From positions 1 through 64,000 of the forward strand of contig ARYC01002449.1 in NCBI GenBank assembly GCA_000711775.1: a stretch of 64,000 nt of DNA, read 5' to 3'. Under the pieces are notes generated by a model, which saw only the letters and a program-made list of their open reading frames with translations, did not search any database and was not told where the DNA came from. The position numbers were made by a program, and so were the translations under genes. This document shows positions 46,000 through 57,699 of the stretch, one piece after another. The stretch is from Oxytricha trifallax (taxonomy: Eukaryota > Ciliophora > Spirotrichea > Sporadotrichida > Oxytrichidae). The first letter of the stretch is position 1, and each line of letters starts with the position of its first letter.

Positions 46000-47165
46000 T
46001 TAATAAAAAGTATAAATCATTAAAGTATTTAAAGGATTATTATTTTTAACATCAAAAAGATTAATCAAATTATAATTATTAATTTATAAAAAAATTTTGC
46101 TATTAAAATATACGAACAAATATTAATTGTTCTCTTTATCTTTTTTATTAAAATATGTTTATTTTTTTCGCAATACACTATTCATTTTCACAATATATTA
46201 AGTTAAAATTATTATATTCTCGAAAATATAGAGATAAAACTATTTTAGATAATTTTTAACTTATTTAGAATATATTAAATTTTAATCATAATATTTGTAG
46301 ATTTAATATTTAATTAAATTTGTATATTTTTATGTTACATAAAAAACAAAACAATTCAACACAAATGAGCTGAATAAATATAAGGTAAAGAGTCAAAAAG
46401 TATTATTTTTAAATTAATGCAATGGACAATCTTATAATATTATTAATTATACTCCTTAATTAATATCTAAAAGAATTTTATCATAATTTAGCATTAGATA
46501 TACTAATATGTTAAAGACATAATTTACATTAAGATTTTATCTTCTTAAATAAAGATAATGAACTGAATAAAATAAACATTAAAAAATAAAATATTTTTAA
46601 ATTTTAGCGAATTTAAGCTTTTAACTCAACTTATATAATAATTTAACGAGTGATTTTCTTTTATATTTTTTTATTTATAATATATCTATTTTATGAAATA
46701 GGACAAGTCTGTATAAAAAAAACCTTTAGAAAAATTAAATTAGGTGTCGAAATCTATCCAATTTTTAAAAGAATTTTATTTGAAAAAATTAAAATAAAAA
46801 TTGATTAAGCTTTCTTTTTATATTTTGATATATATTTAGGGAAAATTTAATAACCGATTTATAACTCCAATTTTAAATTTTTTAAGCAATTATAACTATA
46901 CATTGAATTAAAAATAATCAAAATCTCTTCATTTTAATTTAATATGAAATTTTCATTAGTTATAAGGAAAATATGCATTAAGTCAGGAGAGATAGTAATA
47001 TATTGTAAATTTTTAATGTATAAGTTTTTATTTTTTTATATATCATTCAATTATATTGCAAATTTTATTAATTAACTTTGATTCTAGAATATTATGCAAA
47101 AATATAGATTTGCATATATTTTAATAGTCACAAATTACACAAATAGATTATCTTCTACTACTTTC
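46000..47165. other. AT-rich DNA, at most one small island
   Basis: Mostly low complexity. A minus frame GQISTPNLIFLKVFFIQTCP at about 46680-46760 may be coding but is unsupported. Confidence 0.3.
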
Positions 47166-47169
47166 ACTT

Positions 47170-47445
47170 TAACTTTTTAAATTAAATCTCTAATTTTTCT
47201 ATAAGATATAATGAAATTTTAAATGAGAGTTTTAATACATTTTTATCTGATTAAATTTATTAAATAGCATTTTCTAAATGATTTCTTATAAGTGAATTTG
47301 TTCCCCACAAGTCCCCGCATCCAAAATATGAAGTCTTTCTAATAACCTCATTTAAACATCCCCAAAATGACATAAATTGATATTCACTCTTCAATAGATG
47401 TGTAAAGTTCTTATAGTGAGCAATTTAGAAATATAAAATCACAAT
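47170..47445 (-). CDS. Strong MDS beside TBE A4
   Basis: An open frame of about 85 codons with GC above background: HYKNFTHLLKSEYQFMSFWG, then CLNEVIRKTSYFGCGDLWGT and IRNHLENAIQQIQSDKNVLK. It lies just left of the TBE and on the same strand as the channel gene, so may be its N-terminal side or a separate gene. Confidence 0.62.
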
Positions 47446-47694
47446 ATATTACAAATTTAAGTAAAATCAAAATTGATTAAAAATATTCTTGACTAGTTTA
47501 ATAAATTTTTAACTAAGTTTTTAAGTCCAAAAGAAATATTTGAGTTAAATATAAAGAATTATTATGCATTACATTCAAAACCCCAAAACCCCTTAATGAG
47601 GTTTATAGGTGCTTTGATTTGTAGGGAATTTGTTAGGGGTTGGGTTTATTAATAGGTCTTAATGTGAAATTTATAGTAAATGTATTTAATTTAA

Positions 47695-48922
47695 TCACTC
47701 AAAATGCACGTTTGTATAATGTTGGAGAGGTCTGAAGTTTATCTTACTTAAACACAACTCTATCTACTCTATTGATATGTCTGATCTTGAGTTTGGTTTA
47801 TTTATTATTGACTCTGCCATTTGTTTTTTTGAATTGATTGAGATACTCTTGTTTTGTCAATAAATTGCCTTGTTCTTTGCCTTGCATCCTTCTCGTACCT
47901 TGTAGAGTAGTAATCGTTGCGAGGCATATCGCACTCTATTATTATTGCTGCTAAAGCCCACACATCCCACTAAAAGTTTCCATCTCTCCAGTCTTCTCTT
48001 TCTGTATAATACCCTTGCGTTCCCATTACAGTTCCAAGCCTTGAGACTTCCACTCTTTAGGCTAGCATCTAGCTTGATTAAGTCACTACACTCTTTAAAC
48101 GTTGCTTGAGTGAGTAGTACTTGATACTCATTTGTAAACTCCATCTAATATTTATCATCACTTAAGAGATAGTTGAAGGGATACACCTTGTATGCGTATT
48201 GATGATCATTGATAACTTTCTTATCAAAGGAGTCTTCTAATATTAGGTAGCTTTAAAGAGAAGTATCTAGGTCAGTTTAAGCAAGAACCGGTATTTTCTT
48301 GTATTGAATCTTGATCATAATTTTTGTTAATTCAGAGGCCAGTTGGTTGCGTGCCTTCCTAACGTACTCTAACTCTCTTGCTTATTCAGGCACTACGACC
48401 TTAGAATATCCCCTCGCTTTTCTTTTGTTGAGAAGCTTCAGCTCAACTTCATGATTCTCAACTTCTATATCTTTCTTGTGAGCTTTTAATAGATGCTTCT
48501 TTAAGTCTCTTGTATGAGAGTATTGCTTATGGCACTCAAAGCAGTCATACTTTCCATCTATTTTATCATGCTTTAAGTATACAGTGGGCTTTGCTTCTCT
48601 ATGCTCCTTCATATGTCTGTACCAGCTTGATTTATGAGCAAAATCTCTCTCACATAACTCACAAAAATAGACTTCAACTTCTTCAGTTTGTATAGGAATT
48701 TCATTAATACCTTTCTCCTCCTCTCTGTCTCCCACACACTTTGTTTGCCATTAATTTTCTATTATTAATTTCAATTTTAATAACAGAGACATCAAGTGAT
48801 AGCTCTGGTAGTTCCTTATGATAGTTCATCTCGCAGCTATCACACTTTTTATTGCTCCCAAAGGTAAGTCTCATTTAGTTTTATGGAAGTGCTGTAGTTT
48901 TTCTTAAAATGTTAGCGCTCAT
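47695..48922 (-). pseudogene. TBE 57 kDa zinc-finger protein, kinase core deleted
   Basis: The start at 48922 gives MSANILRKTTALPQNQMRLT, then a CxxC (C-D-S-C). Two clear C2H2 fingers: CELCERDFAHKSSWYRHMKE-H and CFECHKQYSHTRDLKKHLLK-A-H. A single extra A near 48740 shifts the frame before the fingers. The segment that should hold HRDLKxxN is deleted (compare 19440-19480), leaving only flanking kinase sequence. The C-terminus ends at TGA 47695. Confidence 0.82.
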
Positions 48923-49109
48923 ATATAAATTTGAATTTAAAATTATAAAACTGCCTCTATAACTGAGAGCTTATATGAGAGCTTTGCAAGCCTACAAGTA
49001 TCAAGGGAAGTTCTTAGAGTATTAGCGAAGATAAATGAGCACTAAGAGACGAACCAGCTCTAAAAATGGGTGAGAAAGTAACCATTTTTACTTTCAATAA
49101 TAAGTTGAT

Positions 49110-49295
49110 TATAGTACGTACCGATTTAGGAGGTGCACCTAATTAAGTACGTACTGCTTTAGGAGGTATTTTGTGATTTTATGATTAAAATTAGGGTGCT
49201 CCTAATTAAGTACTAGCTTTAATTAATGCTCCTAATTAAATACTAGCATTTTAGGAGCTGCTCCTAATTAAGTACGTACCAATTTAAATTTGAAA
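49110..49295. promoter_or_regulatory. Repeated motif in the divergent TBE promoter
   Basis: The unit CTCCTAATTAAGTAC (or CACCTAATTAAGTACGTAC) occurs at least four times here between the divergent zinc-finger and 22 kDa genes, with GGAGGTGCACC and GGAGCTGCTCC palindromes. Equivalent regions occur at 3810-3960, 9330-9450, 20650-20760, 24470-24640 and 39350-39400. Probably a bidirectional promoter or a transposase or chromatin-protein binding array (inference). Confidence 0.55.
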
Positions 49296-49487
49296 ATATG
49301 GAACTATAACAGTAGAAATTGATATCAATCTCTCAAGTTTGAAACCAGTTCTCTAAACCTTCTCCATATCCTTCTTAGAGGTTGACCTCCTATAGGATGC
49401 CCATATTTAATAGTAAGCTTTACAGAGGTAAATAATTGAAATCAATAAACTTAAATTTGAATATCATTTCTAAGATCTGTAAGCAAG

Positions 49488-50258
49488 ATGGAGTCAATGA
49501 ATGATGCAATGAAAGAGTGCAAGCACAAGAATTGATTCAAAGATTTAGAAGCAAGGAGGATTTACCGCTACCTGGTGCAGCAAGGTAATGAACTCATAGT
49601 AACTAATCTTGATTATGTAGTTGGTTTGTTCCTCCCAACGATGGAAGGTACTAAAATTTCATTTTTAAGAGCCATACTCTGCGAAGAGAAGAAAGCATTA
49701 AAAACTTAAGATGTAAAGTTTGCAGAGATTCCAAACTATCCTGAAATCTCTGTCACTAATTTATATGATAATGCAATGAATGACCCAGAGTTCGTTGTAC
49801 CTGCCTACAAAGAAGCAGTTGTCAAATAAACTTCCTGAAAGAAACTACTTCTTTGGCATACTTGCAACAATAAAAGGTGATTACTTGAAAGAAATTATTC
49901 AAGAATCTCATAAGAAAAGGTACAGCATCTCTTCAGAAGATAAGGATAAACAAGGGATCAAGATAAGTGAGAGCTGGCTATCAGAGCTGCAAAAGCATCC
50001 TTATATTTCAAGAAAGATTTGTAACTTAACTCTTTAGAAAAATCTGGAACTGGCATCTTCTTGATGAAGGAATAGAGCAAGCTTCACAGAGAGCGAAAGT
50101 CGCAGACAAATTATGAAGTTAGCAAGAGACTTTATTCAAATATTTAGCCTCCAGAGTCAATGAACATAGATGCTGGAGCTGGCAGCTAGAGAAGAAACCT
50201 GGGCCAAGCAAGCCTTAAGAGGAAGAAAGAAAAGCTAGCTCCTTCTAAAGAATTTTGA
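49488..50258 (+). pseudogene. TBE 22 kDa protein gene (type A), frameshifted
   Basis: ATG at 49488 gives M-E-S-M-N-D-A-M-K. One-base deletions near 49512 and 49568 and a change near 49790 break the frame. The conserved body reads VGLFLPTMEGTKISFLRAIL, EIPNYPEISVTNLYDNAM and KQLSNKLPERNYFFGILAT, matching type B. The C-terminal basic part ends at TGA 50256-50258. No known domain. Confidence 0.75.
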
Positions 50259-50284
50259 ATGTGACTTAAATATTTATTAACTTA

Positions 50285-51175
50285 ACTACAACTTATTTAT
50301 ATACATTCACTCTCCCTTCTTTAGCACACTTTTAAGCCAACTAATTATCTACTCTCTTCGCTTAACTTTTAATAATGTCTATAGTATCGATAGGTAGGTC
50401 ATTCATCAAGTGGTATAGCAGCAGTTTCTTGTAATGACCTTTTCAAATACCCCAGTAGAACTCAATTCCATTAAACTATGGACTGTAAGGTACGTTGAAC
50501 ACTGCCGTTAAACTAAGTTGTTCATAACTCTTCCTTGTTTCTTTAGTCTTATGAACAGAAAGATTATCAACAAACAGTATAATCTCTTATTCAGGGTACT
50601 TCTCTCTCAGCTGCTCTAAGAACTTAATATACTGCTCTGTCTTAATAGAGCGAGGATGAATAACATAAGTTTCTAAACCAGTATCCTCACTAATTCCTCA
50701 AAGAATTGCCATTGTTTATACCTTGACTTTCTAGTCATACACTTCTATATTACTATGCCTCTTATACCAAGACTTCTAGATGAAAGTGTTGAAGGTAAAC
50801 ACAGCCTCGTCAGCATGTATAAATTTAATATTATTCTATTATGCTCTCTGCATTTAATTATATAAATATAATTTAGGTTATTGTTGTAAAATGGCAGAGT
50901 GAAATCAATCACTCTCTTGATACGATTCACACCTTTATAAGAGATACTATTTCGTTTATAAATGTTAGCAACAGACTATGAAGAGATCTTCAACTCAGGG
51001 AACTGGCGGTGAAACATAGTAGCTCGTTGGTCGAAAGAGAAGTGAGCCCAATACTTCAAAGTTTTCTCATTGATTAGATAGTCAGCATGATTCTATTGAA
51101 ACTTTGACTTCCTCTAAGGCTTAGAATTCAACTATTATTGCTTTAGTTATACTGCTATAAAGACAGTGGGAGCGT
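50285..51175 (-). pseudogene. TBE DD34E transposase (type A), one frameshift
   Basis: The N-terminal half reads NEKTLKYWAHFSFDQRATMF, GVNRIKRVIDFTLPFYNNN in one frame. An extra TA near 50862 then shifts the frame. The remainder carries the ADEAVFTFN, VDNLSVHK and NGIEFYWG blocks. The first half has a helix-turn-helix-like GVNRIKRVIDF region. The gene reads inward from the right terminus. Confidence 0.85.
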
Positions 51176-51423
51176 ATAGTTGATGGACTTCGCTTTAAGA
51201 GCAATGCAATTGACGTATAATTGAGTACTGGTTTGACTTATTCACTGCATATATCACATCCATATCGCAGTTTAAACACTAAATCTATATACTCTTCATC
51301 ATAAATAGACCCCAAAAGCTTGCAATTTTAGTCTCGTATTTAATTAATAACCCCAACCCCTAACAAATTTCCTACAAATCAAAGCACTTATAAACCTCAT
51401 TAAGGGGTTTTGGGGTTTTGATT

Positions 51424-52675
51424 GAAATAATAATAATAAAGTGATCTTTAGTTTTTAAATATAATTATTAATTTTTTAATATATAAATAGTATTGAGATT
51501 AAAATTAATAAATGATTCAAACGATTCTATCTAGATTAATAATAAGTATATATTGATTTATTTTTAATTAATTTAAAAAATATTTTATTTATGATCACTT
51601 TATAAGGATAATTTATTATCCACAAAATAGCCATATTAGGGATTAATTTAGAAAATATTCTTAAGATTTTAAATACAGTGAAATCTATATAATATTAAGA
51701 TTAATTTGGAAAGGAAAATTTTTAATAATATTAACTTAGATTATTGAGGATAAGGCCATAATTAGTTGTTTTTATATGAATTATATTAGCATAAATATAG
51801 CATGATAAAAAGTAAGTTACTTGATAAATAATAAATAAAGAGTTATTTTTTTTTTACATTTTTTTATTTATACATTAAATGGACGCATCAACAACTTTTA
51901 GAAAGTTAATGATGCGCTTGATAAATATTATAATTTATTTTAAAATGCCTCATTCTAGAATTTAACTGATTTGGAGAAGAAAGATTCTTCTAAAAAAATA
52001 ATTAAAAAAGAAATAACATAAATTTTATTTTATAATTTTATAGTTCAAAATTTTTATTTATTATTTAATTATAATGGTTTAAATTGTGTTATTTTAATCT
52101 AATAAGTTCTTGAAGTTTATTTAATGCTTTGTCAACTTATATAATTATTATTTATATTTAATTAATAATAATGTTTCTTTGTATTTTAAAATGCTAATTT
52201 CACTTATTATTTTATAGAGTAACTTTATAAAATAAGTTTTTGAATCATGTATAAATAAAAATAAATTTGAATTATTAAAACATAAATATTAATTAAATTT
52301 TGATAATTAAATTATTTAAAATTCAAATTTGTGAATACCAGTTGTCCAGAGTGATAGTAATCAAGTTTTTTTAATTAATTAAAATAAAATAATATAGAAA
52401 TATAAACATTATTCTGAATAAAAAAAATTATTTGCAATGATTTTTTAAAATAATAATACACTAATCAATAATATAACTTTGATATTTTTTCTAATGTTTT
52501 TACTTAAAAAATTCAGAAAAATACCTATATATAAATTTAATCAAACTAAGATATTTATCTCTAAGCAATAGTAATTTGTGAAAAAATTAGATAATTTATA
52601 AAATTTTGAAGTATTTAAAGTATAACAAAATAAAACAAAGAAGAATTGAATTGAGTTGATTAATTAAAACATCAA
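51424..52675. other. AT-rich DNA with one coding island
   Basis: Mostly featureless. The exception is 51875-51990 (described separately). Confidence 0.35.
51875..51990 (-). CDS. Probable MDS, unknown gene
   Basis: The frame reads SSPNQLNSRMRHFKINYNIY then QAHHQLSKSC. Same strand as the islands at 47.2 and 54.1 kb, on the far side of TBE A4. Confidence 0.42.
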
Positions 52676-52681
52676 TCTATT

Positions 52682-52946
52682 AAAACCCCATAGATCAATT
52701 AAGACATTAGAATTGGGGTTAAGAACAATTAAATTAAGAATTAATTATTATTGGCGTATAACTATCATGTTTGGGCTAATTATTAAAACTATTGGCTCGA
52801 TTAATTGTCCTTATAAAATAAACCAATCAGGGTTTGTATATTTGATTTTAGCCTTATAATAATTAATACTAGCCAATTATAATTAATTTTTAATCTAATT
52901 GTTCTTAACCCCAATTCTCATTTCTTAATTGATCTATGGGGTTTTA
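52682..52946. repeat. Inverted repeat with AAAACCCC ends
   Basis: The outer arms TAAAACCCCATAGATCAATTAAGAC and their complement at 52920-52946 pair over about 60-70 bp, including GGGGTTAAGAACAATTA near the inner edge. Arms continue imperfectly inward around GGCTAATTATTA. The terminal C4A4 is reminiscent of TBE ends, but the flanks do not show an obvious 3-bp duplication. Confidence 0.7.
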
Positions 52947-53162
52947 TACAATCCAAAACTTCATTATAAATTTATTATATAAATTAAAAGTTCCCAATTA
53001 AAGCCTAAAACAATAATTCTTTTTTTAATTATTCACTATAATTTTAATTTAATTTGCCACAAATAAATTTGATTAAATTAAAAAGTTACTATAATTTAAT
53101 ATTCAAGTTATAACAATTTATTGTTTATATAAAAATAATACGATATAATATTTAATTTTTGT

Positions 53163-53582
53163 ATATTGTAAGAATACAATCGATTTGAGAAAATAATTTA
53201 AATTAAATTAATTAAATATTAAAATCATGGCAGTTATAAAATCCAAAGTGACTCAAAATTCAAATATATGTCGATTCTACGGTAGATACCGCAATTTTAG
53301 CTGGACTTTACTATTGGCAATATACCTGAATCGTCCTAGGAAGCGAGATATTTTGATTTTGAGCTAACTCCCAAAAATATTAAAAGGGGTTTTTCTCGCT
53401 TGGGAGAAGAGATAAAATCATTATAGCAATAACAACCACCGTCTTATTTTTAATTCGCTATCCAGAGAGTATAATATTTTTAGGTTTTGGAGACATTTTC
53501 CAAAAACATAACTGAAGGTAATTAATAATTAATAAATTTTAATTTTAATTCATTTTCCCAAATCGAATGTATTCCTACAATA
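53163..53582. repeat. Foldback MITE, diverged arms (copy F4)
   Basis: Ends TTGTAAGAATACAATCG and AATGTATTCCTACAA with flanking TA. The inner arms are more diverged than in F3, and the central hairpin is partly broken (53340-53440). Confidence 0.8.
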
Positions 53583-54039
53583 ATAGAAATCTTAATAAAT
53601 ATTTGTTTTAATTCCATTTGTAGTGTTGGTTGATAATTATAATATTTTATTTTAATTTTTACTCTTATATTAATATTTATAATTTGTAGATAAAAGTAAA
53701 ATTTAATCACATAAGATATTATAAATTATAATGATTATAATTAAAAATTTAGTTTTTGCAAATATTTTTTATTCAAAATTTTAAAGAGAAAATTTTAACA
53801 AAAAATATAAAGCTTAACATCTATTAATAATAATTTTTTTTAATAATAATTGAATATAAATGCAGCGAAATTTGTAAATATATCCGTATACTCTCGTTTG
53901 TAAAATATATTCTTTAAATTCAATTGTTTACTATTAATTTATGGTTAAAATCTAAATTAACTAGTAAATAGGATCTAACTCTAAACTTTTTTTATTTATT
54001 TTCAATCAATTTTTTATTAAAAATATCAAATTTGTTTAA

Positions 54040-54265
54040 CTTCAATTTTAAATTTTGATAGCAAGAGCCAATTTATTTAAACTTATCTTTTTCATAGATG
54101 ATTTCCAAGGATCAACTGGACTTAATTTATCGTTTTCTTCTCTCAAATCTTTAACAATTCTTTTTTTCATAAAGGAACTGCAAATTTATTTTTGTCTGAA
54201 GCGATGTTGTAAAGGCACTTCTAATCTATTGAAACGAATGAATCTGATTTATATAATTAAATATT
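54040..54265 (-). CDS. MDS of an unidentified minus-strand gene
   Basis: About 70 codons in one frame: RFNRLEVPLQHRFRQKQICS, then FMKKRIVKDLREENDKLSPV and DPWKSSMKKISLNKLALAIK, ending at TGA. GC is above background. The TGA may be the true stop or lie in an IES. Confidence 0.58.
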
Positions 54266-54274
54266 AATATTAAC

Positions 54275-54684
54275 ATTAGCGAAATACATTCGAAATCGGA
54301 AAAAAATGAATATAAATAAAAAAAATTAAAATTATTGGCAGTTAACTTTGCGGAAACCTTAGCAATATAGTACTTGTTCGATAAAGATATCAACATCACC
54401 TGGGCTTTACTATTGCGGTACCCTATACGCTTCACCAGAGGGAGATAAATTAACTTTAATTTTGGTATTGAAATCAACTAAACAAATCACCTAATATTAA
54501 AATTAATTTATCTCGCTCTAGTGAAGCGTATAGGGTACCACAATAGTAAAGCCCAGCTCATGTTGATTTCTTTATCGAACAAGTACCATATTGCTAAGGT
54601 TGTCACAAAGTTGACTACCACTAACTATAATTGTTTATTTTTTTAAAATATTAATTTCATATATTCGAATGCCTTCTACATTAT
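54275..54684. repeat. Foldback MITE (copy F5)
   Basis: Arms with GGTACCCTATACGCTTCAC (54417-54435) and its complement GTGAAGCGTATAGGGTACC (54520-54540). Outer ends (GAAATACATTCG / CGAATGCCTTC) are more diverged. It abuts the MDS at 54.04-54.27 kb. Confidence 0.88.
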
Positions 54685-54689
54685 TAAAT

Positions 54690-56638
54690 TCAATAATATA
54701 TTTTTTATACATTTAATAATCTAGACAGATAGATTTGACTATAGGGTTTAAAAATTAAAAATAGTACTTTAAATATACTCATACAACTTTTTCTCATACA
54801 TTTAAATTTTTTTATTAATATACTTATAATAATTATATATTTATCCTCACTATTTAGACTATCTAATAATGTCTGACTTAAATAAAAATTAATTTATTAT
54901 TATTTATAATTTCATTATCTTAAATCTTATTTATTATAATTAAATTAATTTAATAAGTTAAATGTTTAATTTAGATCCCGATAGGTGATTATATTTTAAA
55001 TATATTTTATTTTTTTGTATTTAGCATTTAAAAGTTTATTTAGAAAAAATAGGATAACTTCTTACAAACTTATATTTTTAACACAATTGCAGATTTTCAG
55101 GTGGTAGTTAATTGAAATTATCTTTTAAATCCAAAACATTTAATTAAATATTTTAGTTTTTATAGATTATTGGAATAGATAAATAATTTCTAATTTAAAT
55201 ATTTCTTTAATTTCCTTTTACAGTCTACTTTAAAATATTTTTGTTTAAAAAATAGAAAAAAGTTTCTTTGTAATCCTACTTTTATTAAAAAATATTTTGT
55301 TAGCTAATCATTTCTTATAATAATTTATAAGATATAATTTTATTCATTAAATTATTTATAGAATTGAGTTTAAAGAATATTTTTTATGGAATATTGATTT
55401 TTGGCTGTAATAAATTCAATTATTATAAAATATTATTTTTTCTGCGCTATAAAAATTCCCACCCCTTCAAAAACTAATTTTATAATGATTCCCTTTTGGA
55501 AAGAGAAATCTCAACAAATTTTAGATCTCCTAAGTAGATATTTTATAGATCATCGCTATTTTCAGTTTTTAACATGTAGTTTTTGTTGTTGATAAAAATA
55601 TGATTAATATTCATTATAAATTATCGTTAATTATTTATGTGAGTTGATTGAGAATATAGAATTAAAAATTTTAATATAATTTTCTAAATGGAGTAAATTC
55701 AAATTTCTTAATTTTATATTTTAAACCATTTTTAATATATATTAATTTAATTAATTATTCTTAGCCATTTATTTTTTGTCTTAATTTTAAATGGGGTTTT
55801 AAAAATAATAAAATTTTGATTTACTGAGTATAATAATATTTTTTTAAAAAATTAGTATTCTCTTTAATTGATTTATACTTTTAATAAATGAATAAATTTT
55901 AAATTATACTTAAAATGAATTTAAAAATGAAGCGCTTGAATTAAAATTTTATATCAAATTAATGATATCTTATCAAAGTAATAATTCGATTCAAATATTT
56001 TGAATTATGGATAATAAAATTGATAATTCCTGCTTCTGGCCAATCTCCAGTATACCAGAAAGAGTAAGTTTAAATTATATAAATTATCAATATTTTACAA
56101 AAATAATTAATTTCTAATTTTGAAAATTTTTTTGTTTAGGAGTTTTAGTAAAAACCTTTAATTATAAATGGAAGTTTGTAAATTTGAATTAAGAAAATCT
56201 ATCACAATTACCTTCTTTCCTTTTAATTATTAATAAATAAATTAAAATTTTTTTCATTGCTATAATGAATTAATGTCATTAGTTGATAATCTAATTTATG
56301 TAAATTTTTTTTAATTATTCTTTACTTCGGTTTAATCTTCATGAAATATTAGTTGATATTCCCAAAATGTAATCAGAAATTATATAAGCTCTCTTCTTTA
56401 TATTATTTTATTTTTTAAGTCTATATTGATAAAAAATAAAATATTAAGAATTTTGAAAATTTTCCAATAAAATATTTGTCATTAATTAAATCTGTTTAAA
56501 TTAATTAGTATTTGAGTGTGATAAAAATGATATAAATATTTGCATTATTTTTTTCATTATGACATTTACTAAGTCATATATAATGCATTATAGATTAAAT
56601 ATATACTTACTCTAAAATTAGTCACTTCATTAGTTGTC
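54690..56638. other. AT-rich DNA with two weak coding candidates
   Basis: At 55395-55600 both strands are open; the plus frame (FWKEKSQQILDLLSRYFID, ending FCC-TGA) and the minus frame (TQEIQNLLRFLFPKGNHY) are equally plausible. The rest shows nothing I can support apart from 56005-56120. Confidence 0.3.
56005..56200 (+). CDS. Possible gene start with an intron
   Basis: ATG at about 56005 gives MDNKIDNSCFWPISSIPER, then GTAAGTTT. An AT-rich stretch ends TTTTTTTGTTTAG before GAGTTTTAG, resembling a ciliate intron of about 75 bp. Downstream coding is short (TGA soon after), so only a weak call. Confidence 0.3.
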
Positions 56639-57101
56639 TGTTCACCCCGAGGTAGCCCCCACCCCTCCCCCCAGTCCATAAACCGAGGTACCACCCCCAC
56701 CCCTCCCCCCACCTAAAAAATGAGGTAATCATAAAAATATCTTATATCATTTAAAAATTTAGATTTCTAAGGTTAACATAACTTTTTTATCTAGAATCTT
56801 CACATTACAATTTTTATAATTACTTACAAATTTAGTTTTTTTGCCTGCTCCGACTTTTTTTTATTTATCCATTACAACTAAATTTTTTTTTTTAATTTCA
56901 ATTATATATAATTTTACAACCATCATTTTGATATTGAGTAACTGATATAAAAAAAAAATCTTATATATTTTCATAGAAATATTTTTTTAGGTTTTTAACT
57001 AAATAAATTTAACAATCTGATTTGAATATTCATTTAAAACATTATATTTTTATTTAAAATTAAAATAAATATAAAAAGTTATAATTTATTTTTAGTATTT
57101 T
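56639..57101. repeat. Left TIR with duplicated C-rich block
   Basis: Contains two copies of GAGGTA(G/C)C followed by CCCACCCCTCCCCCCA (about 56650-56715), a strongly strand-asymmetric C-rich tract that could form an i-motif or, on the other strand, G-quadruplex structures. The right TIR lacks part of one unit. Confidence 0.85.
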
Positions 57102-57699
57102 TCAAAAACATATATTATATGTAATTCAAAATGTAGTACAATGTTTATTTAGATTAATATCATCTAAATTGAAAAATTAAAGCTATAAAAAAATTATATT
57201 TATATTAGGTAGTTGAATGAATTATCATTATAAATCAGTTAATATTTTATAGTAGATTGTGTGATTATATATTAAAATCTTTAAGTTAATTTATTAATTA
57301 TATAACTAAATTAGTACTCCATACATTTTAATGACAAATAATAAAAATTATAATTATTGAATATAAGGAAATTTAATAAAATCTTATTTTCTAAAATTCG
57401 CTAAAAAACTTTATTATATTATGAAGAAATTTTAAAATTAAATTGATAAAGATAGTTGATAATTTTGAAAAATTTTTTGATTAAAAAATTATTATAATTA
57501 CAATACTATAAAAAATTGTGAATTAACATAATACAAATGAGGATATTTTAATACTTGGATAATTATTAATTTCAGAAATCAGTATAGATATAATTAATAT
57601 ATATTAATTTCTTTATAATTTAAAACTAATTATATTTTACAAAATTTATTCTAAAATTAAATTTTTTGTTAAAATGATTTTCATAAAAAGATTATTAAT

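Larger units (their letters stand above)
47576..51420. mobile_element. Most complete TBE type A (copy A4)
   Basis: 3845 bp with perfect 17-bp termini CAAAACCCCAAAACCCC and their complement, subterminal inverted repeats of about 80 bp (AATGAGGTTTATAGGTGCTT, mirrored at 51380-51400), and ATT duplications at 47573-47575 and 51421-51423. Gene order: zinc-finger/kinase (minus), 22 kDa (plus), transposase (minus). All three genes carry at least one frame lesion, so it is structurally intact but probably not autonomous. Confidence 0.96.

Noticed and set aside
47576..47592. C4A4 repeats as real macronuclear telomeres
   Set aside because: They are exactly at transposon ends, flanked by 3-bp duplications, with a mirrored copy 3.8 kb away.
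48510..48695. Plus-strand ORF opposite the zinc fingers
   Set aside because: Shadow of the minus-strand C2H2 gene with clear Cys/His spacing.
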